Shown: positions 17,659 through 25,920 of the stretch, piece by piece
Position numbering within the stretch: position 1 is the first letter of the stretch
Layout of the letters: the number at the start of each line of letters is the position of its first letter
NCBI RefSeq assembly: GCF_014897985.1
Contig: NZ_JABUZA010000013.1
Location: 1-64,000 of the forward strand
Length of the DNA: 64,000 bases
From: Halomonas colorata
GTDB taxonomy: Bacteria > Pseudomonadota > Gammaproteobacteria > Pseudomonadales > Halomonadaceae
Reading direction: 5' to 3'
Made by a program: the position numbers and the translations under genes
Notes under the pieces: model-generated
Told to the model about the DNA's origin: nothing
Databases searched by the model: none
Seen by the model: the letters and a program-made list of their open reading frames with translations, nothing else

Positions 17659-18067
17659 TCAGTCGCGCCTCAACGCGCTCCAGAATTTGTCGGCTAACCT
17701 TGCCCACTAACGGCTTAGCGGCCTTATTAACGGCTTTTTCCATTAACCGATTACCTATTTCATAGCTGAGTGTTAATGAAACCTGCGTTCCTTCAGGCAC
17801 TTCACGTAGCTGATAACGCCCCTGATTTTTTACCCCGCTAAGCGACTCCCACGCAAGTACATATGGCGCCTGAATCTCGGTCACTGCCACTTCAAACGCC
17901 CAGTCCATTCCCACTGCACGTACATGCCAGCGGTAGTGATTGTCACCCAGCGTATCAATGGAGCGTATTAAATCGGAATAATCTGCAAAATCTTCCACTC
18001 GGCGTAATAACTCAAACACACGCTCTGGCGCTGCATTAACAATTTCACTGTGTTCTATAGTGGCCAT
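17651..18067 (-). CDS. SRPBCC (START-like) family protein
   Basis: This 138-residue single-domain protein has the helix-grip fold of the polyketide cyclase/COQ10/RatA group. The start MATIEHSEIVNAAPERVFELL and the pattern VEDFADYSDLI are typical of that N-terminal strand–helix unit. Such proteins bind hydrophobic ligands such as quinones in their cavity; the ligand here is unknown. The ATG at 18067 follows a GAGGC ribosome site. Longer in-frame extensions upstream lack one and do not resemble the family. It is coupled to the downstream VTT membrane protein by an 8-nt overlap. Confidence 0.8.
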   Translation of the reverse strand: MATIEHSEIVNAAPERVFELLRRVEDFADYSDLIRSIDTLGDNHYRWHVRAVGMDWAFEVAVTEIQAPYVLAWESLSGVKNQGRYQLREVPEGTQVSLTLSYEIGNRLMEKAVNKAAKPLVGKVSRQILERVEARLNA

Positions 18068-18311
18068 GATTGCCTCTAACCGCTTAAAATATGAGCTTAG
18101 CATGCTGCACAAACCGGGTCCTACTGACGTTTCGCGGTAGTTGTCTTGCAACGTCAAACGCCCAAAATATCGAATAAAAATAGCAGCCATCAGGACTCGA
18201 GCTGGTCAGATGCGCTCTCATTGCGTAAACTGCCGCCCTTCCGGACCGGACCCCGGCACTTTGTTCAGCGCTTGCGCTGCACGAAAAATTCTCCGACAAC
18301 GAGTATCAAGT

Positions 18312-19025
18312 ATGTCTAGCACTTCTTCTACCCCCTCTGTTTTACCGACCTCCACAGTGGTCATTTATTCTGGCGGCATGGATTCCTACACGGTACTCCA
18401 TCGCGCGATCCGCGAAGGCTTGAATGTTCATGCTCTGTCATTCAACTATGGACAGCGCCATGCCCGCGAGCTAGATGTCGCCGCACGTGTTTGCACACAG
18501 CTGGCGATCCCCCACCAAATCGTGGACATTCGAGCTATCCACGGTTTGATTGATAATTCAGCGTTGACCAATCCCGATCAAGTTATGCCCACGGGTGACT
18601 ACGCGGATGATAATTTACGTGCCACCGTTGTCCCCAACCGGAATATGATTCTGTTGTCCTTGGCGATTGCCAAGGCGGTCAATATCGGTGCAGGTCGTGT
18701 AGATTATGGCGCCCATGGCGGTGATCACGTTTTATACCCCGATTGCCGGCCTGAGTTTGTCGATGCCATGAACAGTGTTGCGGGCATTGCCAACTTCGAG
18801 CCTGTATCACTGCACGCCCCTTACCTGCGCACGTCCAAAGCCGATATTTTGCGTGAAGGCCTCGCCATGGGGTTGGACTATCAACATACCTGGACCTGCT
18901 ATGAAGGGCGCGAACTGGCCTGCGGTGAGTGCGGTAGCTGCCGTGAACGCCTGGACGCCTTTACGGCGAACAATGCCGTCGACCCACTGCCTTACGCTCC
19001 TCAAATTCTCCAGGAAAGCCGCTGA
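18312..19025 (+). CDS. queC: 7-cyano-7-deazaguanine synthase QueC
   Basis: This 237-residue enzyme converts 7-carboxy-7-deazaguanine to preQ0 with ATP and ammonia, toward queuosine in tRNA. The ATP pyrophosphatase loop is YSGGMDSYT near residue 18. The zinc site is four cysteines in [19 protein letters not shown] near the C-terminus. The ATG at 18312 is used; the upstream extension in frame has no family resemblance. Its TGA overlaps the queE ATG (TGATG), starting the coupled operon queC-queE-queD-like-ykgJ. I saw no clear preQ1 riboswitch in front. Confidence 0.93.
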   Translation: MSSTSSTPSVLPTSTVVIYSGGMDSYTVLHRAIREGLNVHALSFNYGQRHARELDVAARVCTQLAIPHQIVDIRAIHGLIDNSALTNPDQVMPTGDYADDNLRATVVPNRNMILLSLAIAKAVNIGAGRVDYGAHGGDHVLYPDCRPEFVDAMNSVAGIANFEPVSLHAPYLRTSKADILREGLAMGLDYQHTWTCYEGRELACGECGSCRERLDAFTANNAVDPLPYAPQILQESR

Positions 19026-19669
19026 TGTATCACGTCAAAGAAGCCTTCTACACCTTGCAGGGTGAAGGAGCGCAAGCGGGTCGTGCGAGCGTCTTTTGCC
19101 GCTTCAGCGGGTGTAATTTGTGGTCGGGGCGTGAGGCTGATCGCGCCACCGCAAAATGCACGTTCTGCGATACGGATTTTATCGGCACCGATGGGCAAAA
19201 TGGTGGGCGGTTCACAACGGCGGCTGATTTAGCCGCTCACATCCGTGCGCTATGGCCAAGAGACGCTTCAAACGCCGTACCGTACGTGGTGTTTACCGGC
19301 GGAGAGCCACTGCTCCAGCTGGATGCGTCATTAATAGACATGCTCCATGATGAAGGCTTTGAAATCGCCGTTGAAACCAACGGCACGTTACCGCCCCCCC
19401 CCGGCATTGATTGGCTATGCGTGAGCCCAAAGGGCAATAACGCACTGGCAGTTAGCGGGGGAAGTGAATTGAAACTGGTCTTTCCGCAAGTGGATGCACC
19501 GCCTGAGCAGTTTAAACACCTGGCTTTTGACCATTTCTTTTTGCAACCCATGGATGTAAGCCCGCTGGGACAGCAAGCCGATACCATTGCCAGTACTACA
19601 CAGTATTGCATGGCCAATCCTCAGTGGCGCCTTTCGCTTCAAATGCACAAAATAGCAGGGTTTGACTAA
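19025..19669 (+). CDS. queE: 7-carboxy-7-deazaguanine synthase QueE
   Basis: This 214-residue radical-SAM enzyme makes 7-carboxy-7-deazaguanine from 6-carboxytetrahydropterin. Its cluster motif is the expanded CX14CX2C form (C..NLWSGREADRATAK..CTFC) rather than the canonical CX3CX2C, as known for proteobacterial QueE. The start, YHVKEAFYTLQGEGAQAGR, and VFTGGEPLLQLD are family signatures. It overlaps queC and the next gene by 1-3 nt at each end (TGATG, TAATG). Confidence 0.93.
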   Translation: MYHVKEAFYTLQGEGAQAGRASVFCRFSGCNLWSGREADRATAKCTFCDTDFIGTDGQNGGRFTTAADLAAHIRALWPRDASNAVPYVVFTGGEPLLQLDASLIDMLHDEGFEIAVETNGTLPPPPGIDWLCVSPKGNNALAVSGGSELKLVFPQVDAPPEQFKHLAFDHFFLQPMDVSPLGQQADTIASTTQYCMANPQWRLSLQMHKIAGFD

Positions 19670-20502
19670 TGGCTTTATTTGTAAATCAGTTAACCCATAT
19701 CGATGTGTCTTTATGGTGCCCTCAGCGTGGGCTTGTAGGCTGTAGCTGGCAGGTGGACGCACTGCTTGAAGGAGCGCTGGGTGAAGACGGCATGCTGTTT
19801 GATTTTGGCGAAGTAAAGCCCTGGATCAAGCGCACCCTGGATGGTGGGCTTGATCATACGCTGCTGATTCCTACCCAAGCGCCGGGCATTACCGTCACCG
19901 AGTGTGACGAAGGCCTTTGCATTCGCACGACGACCCCCTACCCCATGGAAGTGCGCGGGCCTGCCGAAGCGTTTAGCCTACTTGCCTGGGAAAGCGTTAC
20001 GCTTGAACAGGTAGCCAAGTATTTAAGCCACGCGCTAACCGAGCAGCGCCCAGCCAACGTTGATCGCGTCACGCTGACGTTGAGTGATGAGGCGATTAGC
20101 GGGGCAGCCTATGGCTATAGCCATGGCCTGAAACGCCACTTGGGTAACTGCCAGCGGATTGCCCATGGGCACCGCTCACGGCTTGCTATCTGGCAATCGG
20201 GTAAGCGTCAATCGGGGTTAGAAACACACTGGGCCAACTGGCTGGATAACCGGTATCTGCTCGAACAGGCCGATATTGAACATCAGGATGATGAGTTTTT
20301 AACCTGCCGCTACCAGGCCGCCCAGGGGGCTTTTTCCATTCGCCTGCCGATAAACCGCTGCGCGGCCCTTCCAGGGCCCACCACGGTTGAAAATATCGCT
20401 ATTTGGCTGGCACGAAGCATCGCTCACGATAGTGGTCAGGCAACCCGTGTGCAGGCATTCGAGGGCATTAATAAAGGTGCGTTTGCGGAAGCGGCTCCAT
20501 GA
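19669..20502 (+). CDS. 6-carboxytetrahydropterin synthase (QueD)-like protein, two-domain form
   Basis: This 277-residue protein of the 6-pyruvoyltetrahydropterin synthase superfamily appears to be built from two T-fold units. The first has GMLFDFGEVK (41-50) and LDHTLL (61-66), corresponding to the QueD central and LDH motifs. The second carries the active-site-like cluster H152 and C161-QRIA-H166-G-H168. In E. coli QueD (about 120 residues) these motifs sit in one domain in the opposite order, so this is a rearranged or permuted relative. The operon position after queC and queE supports a role in making 6-carboxytetrahydropterin (inference). It overlaps the next gene by 4 nt. Confidence 0.75.
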   Translation: MALFVNQLTHIDVSLWCPQRGLVGCSWQVDALLEGALGEDGMLFDFGEVKPWIKRTLDGGLDHTLLIPTQAPGITVTECDEGLCIRTTTPYPMEVRGPAEAFSLLAWESVTLEQVAKYLSHALTEQRPANVDRVTLTLSDEAISGAAYGYSHGLKRHLGNCQRIAHGHRSRLAIWQSGKRQSGLETHWANWLDNRYLLEQADIEHQDDEFLTCRYQAAQGAFSIRLPINRCAALPGPTTVENIAIWLARSIAHDSGQATRVQAFEGINKGAFAEAAP

Positions 20503-20783
20503 GCAATGACGATATCATTGTAAAACAGCCAGCAGGCTGCCGGGCGGGATGTGGCGCATGCTGTATCGCGCCTTCCATCAGCTCAGCGATTCCCGGTATG
20601 CCTCAGGGCAAGCCCGCCGGGATGCGCTGCATTCAGTTAGATGACGACAATTTATGCCGCCTGTTTGATGATCCAAGCAGGCCCAAGGTCTGCGGCAACT
20701 TTCATTTTGATATCAGCATATGTGGCGAGCAACGCGATCAAGCGCTCGCCACATTGGCCTACCTTGAGGCCGAGACACGCTAA
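20499..20783 (+). CDS. YkgJ family cysteine cluster protein
   Basis: This 94-residue protein has the conserved cysteines of the YkgJ family: CRAGCGACC near residues 10-18, then C at MRCIQL, NLC and KVCGNF. The family is thought to bind a metal or iron–sulfur centre; function is not established. The start overlaps the queD-like gene by 4 nt (ATGA), so it is the fourth gene of the queuosine precursor operon. It converges on the large regulator gene, with only 9 nt between stops. Confidence 0.8.
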   Translation: MSNDDIIVKQPAGCRAGCGACCIAPSISSAIPGMPQGKPAGMRCIQLDDDNLCRLFDDPSRPKVCGNFHFDISICGEQRDQALATLAYLEAETR

Positions 20784-20792
20784 GGCCTCAGA

Positions 20793-23700
20793 TTACTCGT
20801 CTATTCCCACGGGCTGGGTTAAACGCCGATCAAGAAGGCTTACCCAGCGCACAAGCACCGGCGCATCGCTGTGGCTAACATCCTTCAATAAATGCCTAAA
20901 GGCCTCTTTCGCTTGAAGATCGCTCGGCTCGATATGTGTCAGCCATAGTTCCAATGCCTCTAATTCCTGATGCCGATTACCATGCTCACGCGACTGGTTA
21001 ATTGCCATTTCGGCAAGCGCTTTAACCTCGTTGGCGGGATGACCAAGCTGATGACGTACTTTCGCCAGTAGCGTGGCAAGTTCCGGTAAAAATAGCGTTG
21101 TTCGATCACGGGCGATAATCAGGCACTGGTCGAGATAGTCTTCAGCGACCTGCAGCTCCCCAAGCTCAATACAGGCATCGATATACCATAGAGAAGGCCG
21201 CTGATATCGGTCGCGCCCTTTAAGCTCGGTCATTTGATCCAGGCTTTCACGAATCTGGATAAGGCCATTCTGATCACCTGCCAAGGCACGTTGCCAGCCA
21301 ATCACGGCCTGCGCGGAAATTTGCCATAGCTGTAAATCGGGCGTACCGGTCATGGCCGCGGCGCGCTCGGCATGACGTGCCGCAAGGTGCACATGGCCAA
21401 GCTGCCTATATAAGGCGGCCGCGAAGAGCAGCGCCATGGCCAGAGTACCTGGATGACCAATTTTTTCCGCCAAGCGTAGCGCCGCCGAGACTTGGCGCTC
21501 TGCACGCTGGTAATCCCCCCGCAAGCAAAGAGTCCAACCCTGAAAACAGGCGGCGGTGACCTGGGGATGATCCGAGAACGGCAGCCACTCGATCATCATC
21601 TGGGCATTAAGTGGATCAATCTCATCTAAATGGTCGTGAGCTTGCTGAATACGCCCTGCCCAATACTCACACTGCGCCCGCGCATAATCCGCTAGGCGTC
21701 GATAACGTGGGTCTTCTAGGCGTTCGGCAATGTCGGTAAGAGTAGAAGCCAGCGCAAAGGCATCCGCGTGGGCATAGCGCTGGCTGCGCCCCACCCACAA
21801 ACCCCACTTCACCAGGAACACCTGCTCTAGTTCTTCGGGGTCATCCAGCATATCGCTCCCTGACTCCCGCAGCAGCTCGCGGGCACGCACAAAGCTTTCA
21901 TGAGCAATGGGTGAACCGTGCCCTTCCAAAGCAAACGCCGCTTGGCCACGCACCGTGAGCAGACTGACCTCACGCTCTACTTGATGCTCGACGTGGCGTA
22001 AGCTAGCTAACCCGGCATCGGCCATACGCAGCGCCGTACGGTTGGCACTTACCTTCAGTGCTTCACGTGCAGACAGCTCAAAATAACGCGCCCCACGCGC
22101 ATAATGCCCGCTTCTGCGTAGGTGGGTTGCAAAATCGCCCGGGTGGCGACTAATCCACATTGGAAAACGCTCTTCGATAAGCGTGACGACCTGCTGGTGA
22201 AGCTTAACGCGCACATCGCGTGGGCAGGAAAGATAGGCGGCCTCTTGCAGCAGCTGATGACTAAACTGATACTCCTGCTCGCCTTCTTCCTTATTGACGG
22301 GTTCGATAATCTCTAACTGGCGCATGTGCTCAATCGCTTGCGCTAACCGGCTGTGCTCCCAACCGCTGCATTCGAGCAGGAAATCCAACCGAAAGCGTCG
22401 ACCCAGTACTGCGGCCACATGGGCAATCGCACGATCTATCTCCAACTGATCGATGCGGCTGGCCAATAGGCCAAGCAGCCCCTTGGGTAGCTCATCGAAG
22501 TGAACGCTACGTCCTTCGCGGCGATCCATATCCAGACGTCGGCAAATTTCCTGCATATAAAGCGGAACGCCATCGCAGCGTTCAATAACCTGATTGCGCA
22601 GCCGTGGGCTTAAATGGATGCGGTAACGTCGCGACAGCTGGGACAGTAATCGCGATGACTGTAAAGCATCTAGCTTGCCCAGATTGATTTGCTGATCCCA
22701 ATGCAGCTTGACCGGCAATGGTTCACGCCCATGATGGCTTGCGACCAGCATAAAGGCGGTATTGATAGGCAGGCGTGCCTGCAGTCCTGCCAACACTTTA
22801 AAGGAAGGCTCATCGATCCACTGTAAATCATCAATCATCAATGCCAGCGTGCGCTCCTGGGTTTGATGATCGATCAACCCGTGAAGTAGCTGCACAACCA
22901 ACTCCACCGCCTCGCCATTTTGGGCAAGCTGGGTCACTTCCTGAACATCACGAACCCCAAGCGCTTCCTCAAGCAAATGTTGACGACTTTCATTGGCCTG
23001 CGTTAGGCCCAGCGCTGCCTGCAGGTTAGTCAGGGTTTCCAGCGTAGGGGGCGCATCCAGATACCAAGCCACCAAATGACGCGCCATGCCATAGGGCTCA
23101 AGTACCGATAATCGGGTCGTCGGCTGCCAGCAAATCGACGCATCTCGGCTCAGCTCCAGTTGACGAAAGCCCACCATTAACGCAGATTTACCCATGCCTG
23201 AAGCGCCACGTACCAATACACTCTGACGCAAACCAATACCGGCCCTGGCCAGCGCATCACGAAGCGTGCGCAGTGACGTTTCGCGGCCCACTAAGCTTGG
23301 CGGTAACGCATCCCGCCCGCCTTCATTCTGGCCTAGCACCAGCGCGCGTAAGCGTACGCGCCCATCGCTTGCCACCAGGCGGGATACCAGGCGAGGCTGT
23401 AGATCAAGTGCTGGCGGCATGTGCTGGCTCGCTTCTTGGGAAATCACCAGCTCACTGCCTTCGGCGGCGCTCATCAGCTCCAGGGACACCTGAGTCACTT
23501 GGCCCAGAGGGTCGGCTAGCTGGCGCTCGGGCAGATAGACCACCTGTCCGCTATTTAATCCAGCCGCTAGCTCAAAGGTGGGAGGCTCGCCCTCGCCTTC
23601 CCAATAGCGTGCCGACTCCTGAGGAAGCGCTTGCTGGCAGTGTTCGTATAGTGCTACAAGCTCGGCAAGCTGATGCGCTGGGCCGTGGGTACCAAAACAG

Positions 23701-24692
23701 GCAAGCCCTAACCCTCCGGTCGCACCAGGTAGCCAAAAGCCGCCCAGGTGATGGCACTGTTGTTCAAGCCAGCGCAATAATTCCAGCTGCAATGCCAAGC
23801 AGTTGCGTGTTGCCGTGCGCTCCTGCCAGTCGCCTCGCAGGCGTAGACGAATCGCCATTACGGAAAGCTGGCGAAGCTCAATTTCATCATCACGCAGAGG
23901 TTTGCTGTCCGCCGCCAATACGCGAGAAAAAGCCCCTTGAGGGCTCATGGCGCGTGGGTCGTGTGATCCATCTGACCAATAGCTGGCTAATTGTAAAAAA
24001 CTGGGTTCAGGCTGCTGCCCGGAAAGTGCCAAGAGCTGCAAATAGCCGTTGTACTGTTCATGCGCAGCGGCAATTTGATTCTGCTCAGCAAGTTGACGTA
24101 CCCAGCGCTCATGAAACGGCGCATATCCCGAAAAACGGCTAACCAAGCCTTCAAGCATGGTATCCGGCACGCCTTCATGAGCCTCCAACACCTGCTCCGC
24201 AAACCGAATGACACGCTGGCGCCATTCGTTGCGTACCTGCACGAGCCAACGCTGAAATTCGCTACAGTTGGCCAGCTGAAGTTCCTCTACTAGATCCCCC
24301 TGATAGCAGGTTAGTAGCGCTTCCAGCGTCGCTAAATCTCGAGGTCCTTCCAGCAACTGTTGCAGCTCATGCAAATCAACCCGCCAAGAGGCTGGCAGCT
24401 GGAACGCAATAGTTTGCCGCGAAACGTTCAGTATCTGCTCAGCGTTACTACCTAACGAATGGCGCAGGCAGTGCAGCGCATGACGTAAGTTGGTTCGTCC
24501 AGACGAAAGCCCCTGATCAGGCCAAAGCAGCTCAGCCAGAACCGCGCGATTAACCGGCTGACGATGAAGCAACAAATACACCAACAATGCTTTGACTTTG
24601 TCATAGCTAAAGTGGGTCAGCACATCATCACCCTGGGAAAGGGAAAAATGACCAAAGAGGATTAGCTGATCAGACTCACGAGCATCGTGCAT
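20793..24692 (-). CDS. SARP-type transcriptional regulator with cyclase-like, STAND ATPase and TPR domains
   Basis: This 1299-residue regulator has several domains. Residues about 10-100 form an OmpR/SARP winged helix (KVKALLVYLLLHR, then LRHALHCLRHSLG). Residues about 105-240 are a bacterial transcriptional activation domain. Residues about 272-450 resemble a class III nucleotidyl cyclase fold (RQLSVMAIRL, GGFWLPGATGGLGLACFG, AAGLNSGQVVYL, LELMSAAEGSELVIS) but lack the catalytic aspartates, so it is probably a sensor. A STAND-like ATPase follows, with Walker A GASGMGKS at 496-503 and Walker B LALMIDD at 616-622. The remainder, to 1299, is TPR-like helical repeats. The target and signal are unknown. 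It lies 30 nt downstream of miaE on the same strand. Confidence 0.82.
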   Translation of the reverse strand: MHDARESDQLILFGHFSLSQGDDVLTHFSYDKVKALLVYLLLHRQPVNRAVLAELLWPDQGLSSGRTNLRHALHCLRHSLGSNAEQILNVSRQTIAFQLPASWRVDLHELQQLLEGPRDLATLEALLTCYQGDLVEELQLANCSEFQRWLVQVRNEWRQRVIRFAEQVLEAHEGVPDTMLEGLVSRFSGYAPFHERWVRQLAEQNQIAAAHEQYNGYLQLLALSGQQPEPSFLQLASYWSDGSHDPRAMSPQGAFSRVLAADSKPLRDDEIELRQLSVMAIRLRLRGDWQERTATRNCLALQLELLRWLEQQCHHLGGFWLPGATGGLGLACFGTHGPAHQLAELVALYEHCQQALPQESARYWEGEGEPPTFELAAGLNSGQVVYLPERQLADPLGQVTQVSLELMSAAEGSELVISQEASQHMPPALDLQPRLVSRLVASDGRVRLRALVLGQNEGGRDALPPSLVGRETSLRTLRDALARAGIGLRQSVLVRGASGMGKSALMVGFRQLELSRDASICWQPTTRLSVLEPYGMARHLVAWYLDAPPTLETLTNLQAALGLTQANESRQHLLEEALGVRDVQEVTQLAQNGEAVELVVQLLHGLIDHQTQERTLALMIDDLQWIDEPSFKVLAGLQARLPINTAFMLVASHHGREPLPVKLHWDQQINLGKLDALQSSRLLSQLSRRYRIHLSPRLRNQVIERCDGVPLYMQEICRRLDMDRREGRSVHFDELPKGLLGLLASRIDQLEIDRAIAHVAAVLGRRFRLDFLLECSGWEHSRLAQAIEHMRQLEIIEPVNKEEGEQEYQFSHQLLQEAAYLSCPRDVRVKLHQQVVTLIEERFPMWISRHPGDFATHLRRSGHYARGARYFELSAREALKVSANRTALRMADAGLASLRHVEHQVEREVSLLTVRGQAAFALEGHGSPIAHESFVRARELLRESGSDMLDDPEELEQVFLVKWGLWVGRSQRYAHADAFALASTLTDIAERLEDPRYRRLADYARAQCEYWAGRIQQAHDHLDEIDPLNAQMMIEWLPFSDHPQVTAACFQGWTLCLRGDYQRAERQVSAALRLAEKIGHPGTLAMALLFAAALYRQLGHVHLAARHAERAAAMTGTPDLQLWQISAQAVIGWQRALAGDQNGLIQIRESLDQMTELKGRDRYQRPSLWYIDACIELGELQVAEDYLDQCLIIARDRTTLFLPELATLLAKVRHQLGHPANEVKALAEMAINQSREHGNRHQELEALELWLTHIEPSDLQAKEAFRHLLKDVSHSDAPVLVRWVSLLDRRLTQPVGIDE

Positions 24693-24722
24693 GATACATA
24701 TCCTGCCTGGGCTAGCGGTGCG

Positions 24723-25379
24723 TTAAGCAGGCACACCGCTATGAAAACGAAAAGCCGTATCGGGTGACGTTACCAGCTCTGCTTCTTGGGCGACAAAAAA
24801 AGCGATTCTTTCATCAATTAAATCCTTTGTTTGCTGCCGAGCAAGCAAGAGATAGTCTTCAAAATGGCGCCCTTCAGACTTCACCAATGTACGGTAGAAT
24901 TTGGCTAGTTCTTCATCCAAGTACGGGATTAATCGCGCGAAGCGCTCACAGCTACGCGCTTCGATTAACGCCCCAATAATCAACACGTCAATCAAGCGCT
25001 CGGGATCATTACTGCGCACATGGCGCCGTAAACCTTCAGCATAACGCGAGGCCGTTAAATGCCGGTATTTCACGCCACGCTGTTCCATCAAGCCGACCAC
25101 CTGCTCAAAATGCAGAAGTTCTTCGCGTGCCAGCTGTGACATTTTGCTTAATAAAAGGTGCTGATCTACATAGCGATACAACAAGCTCATCGCAGTCGAG
25201 GCCGCTTTTTTCTCACATTGAGCGTGATCAATAAGCAAGATTTCTGGATTAATCATTGCCCACTGAAGCCAGCTGTCAGGCGTTTGACAGGCAAGAAATT
25301 CGTTAAGGCTTTTGGGGAGCAGATCATCTGCTTGCACAATATGATCAGCTGTTTCTAACACACCAAGTTGTATCGACAT
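24723..25379 (-). CDS. miaE: tRNA-(ms2io6A37) hydroxylase MiaE
   Basis: This 218-residue ferritin-like non-haem diiron oxygenase hydroxylates the isopentenyl group of ms2i6A at tRNA position 37. Iron ligands are visible in the helices with CEKKAAS, REELLHFEQV, EARSCERF and SEGRHFEDY, the expected E/ExxH/E/ExxH pattern. ATG 25379 has a GGAAG ribosome site; a longer in-frame start at 25418 does not fit the family. It is the first gene of a likely two-gene transcript with the SARP-like regulator. Confidence 0.9.
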   Translation of the reverse strand: MSIQLGVLETADHIVQADDLLPKSLNEFLACQTPDSWLQWAMINPEILLIDHAQCEKKAASTAMSLLYRYVDQHLLLSKMSQLAREELLHFEQVVGLMEQRGVKYRHLTASRYAEGLRRHVRSNDPERLIDVLIIGALIEARSCERFARLIPYLDEELAKFYRTLVKSEGRHFEDYLLLARQQTKDLIDERIAFFVAQEAELVTSPDTAFRFHSGVPA

Positions 25380-25920
25380 AACATTCTTCCGAGCGTTTAT
25401 TTCACTATTGTACAACATATAAACGCTGAGGGCGTTTGACCTATCTCATTACCTATATACTAAAACTTGTATACCCAATAAATCACCTACGTAAGCGCGA
25501 CGTAATACTTTTTGTATAGTAAAAAGCCAATATCAAAAATAACGCCTGTTACATAATCAGGCTTTTTTCAGGCCAAGAGCAAAATACACTTAGCGTTTTA
25601 AAGCGTAGGTTATGGTAACGCGCTGTAACGCCAACCGCATCTTTATCGCCATATTGATGAACCGTTTTTAGCTAAAATGGTGCTACCTTAGCTGCCAATT
25701 ATATTAAAATACCATTATTATCAAATACTTAATTACAATCTCAACATAAAGTGCAACATTCCTGCCAACCCTTCTTCTTAACATTGTCGACAGTTTCCCG
25801 TAGAATCTGTGCCATCCAACCAGACGCTGTTTGTCAAGCGTATGTCATGTGTCCGAGCGCACGCTTTAATACCGTGAAAGTGTGTGTTCGCCACCATAAA
25901 GCAGATGAGAGGGCCCCAAC
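25380..25920. promoter_or_regulatory. Long intergenic region between miaE and acnB
   Basis: This 541-nt AT-rich region separates divergent miaE and acnB and must hold promoters for both. On the plus strand a possible promoter (TTGACC 25436-25441, TACTAA 25458-25463, 16-nt spacer) is followed about 100 nt later by an intrinsic terminator at 25544-25568. A 6-bp stem CTTTTT/AAAAAG lies between them. This would give a short transcript unrelated to acnB. The remaining 350 nt up to acnB contain no open frame I believe in. Confidence 0.4.
25544..25568 (+). terminator. Intrinsic terminator in the miaE–acnB intergenic region
   Basis: A short stem GCCTG/CAGGC (25544-25548 with 25558-25562) and 9-nt loop are followed by six T. 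No plus-strand gene lies upstream before miaE's divergent start, so it would end a small RNA or an acnB leader. Confidence 0.5.

Noticed and set aside
18200-18311. preQ1 riboswitch before queC
   Set aside because: No stem plus A-rich tail of the preQ1-I type, and no preQ1-II pattern, could be recognised.
23273-24142. Long plus-strand open frame opposite the SARP-like regulator
   Set aside because: Arg/Pro/Ala-rich random-looking product, no ribosome site, and complete overlap with a better gene.
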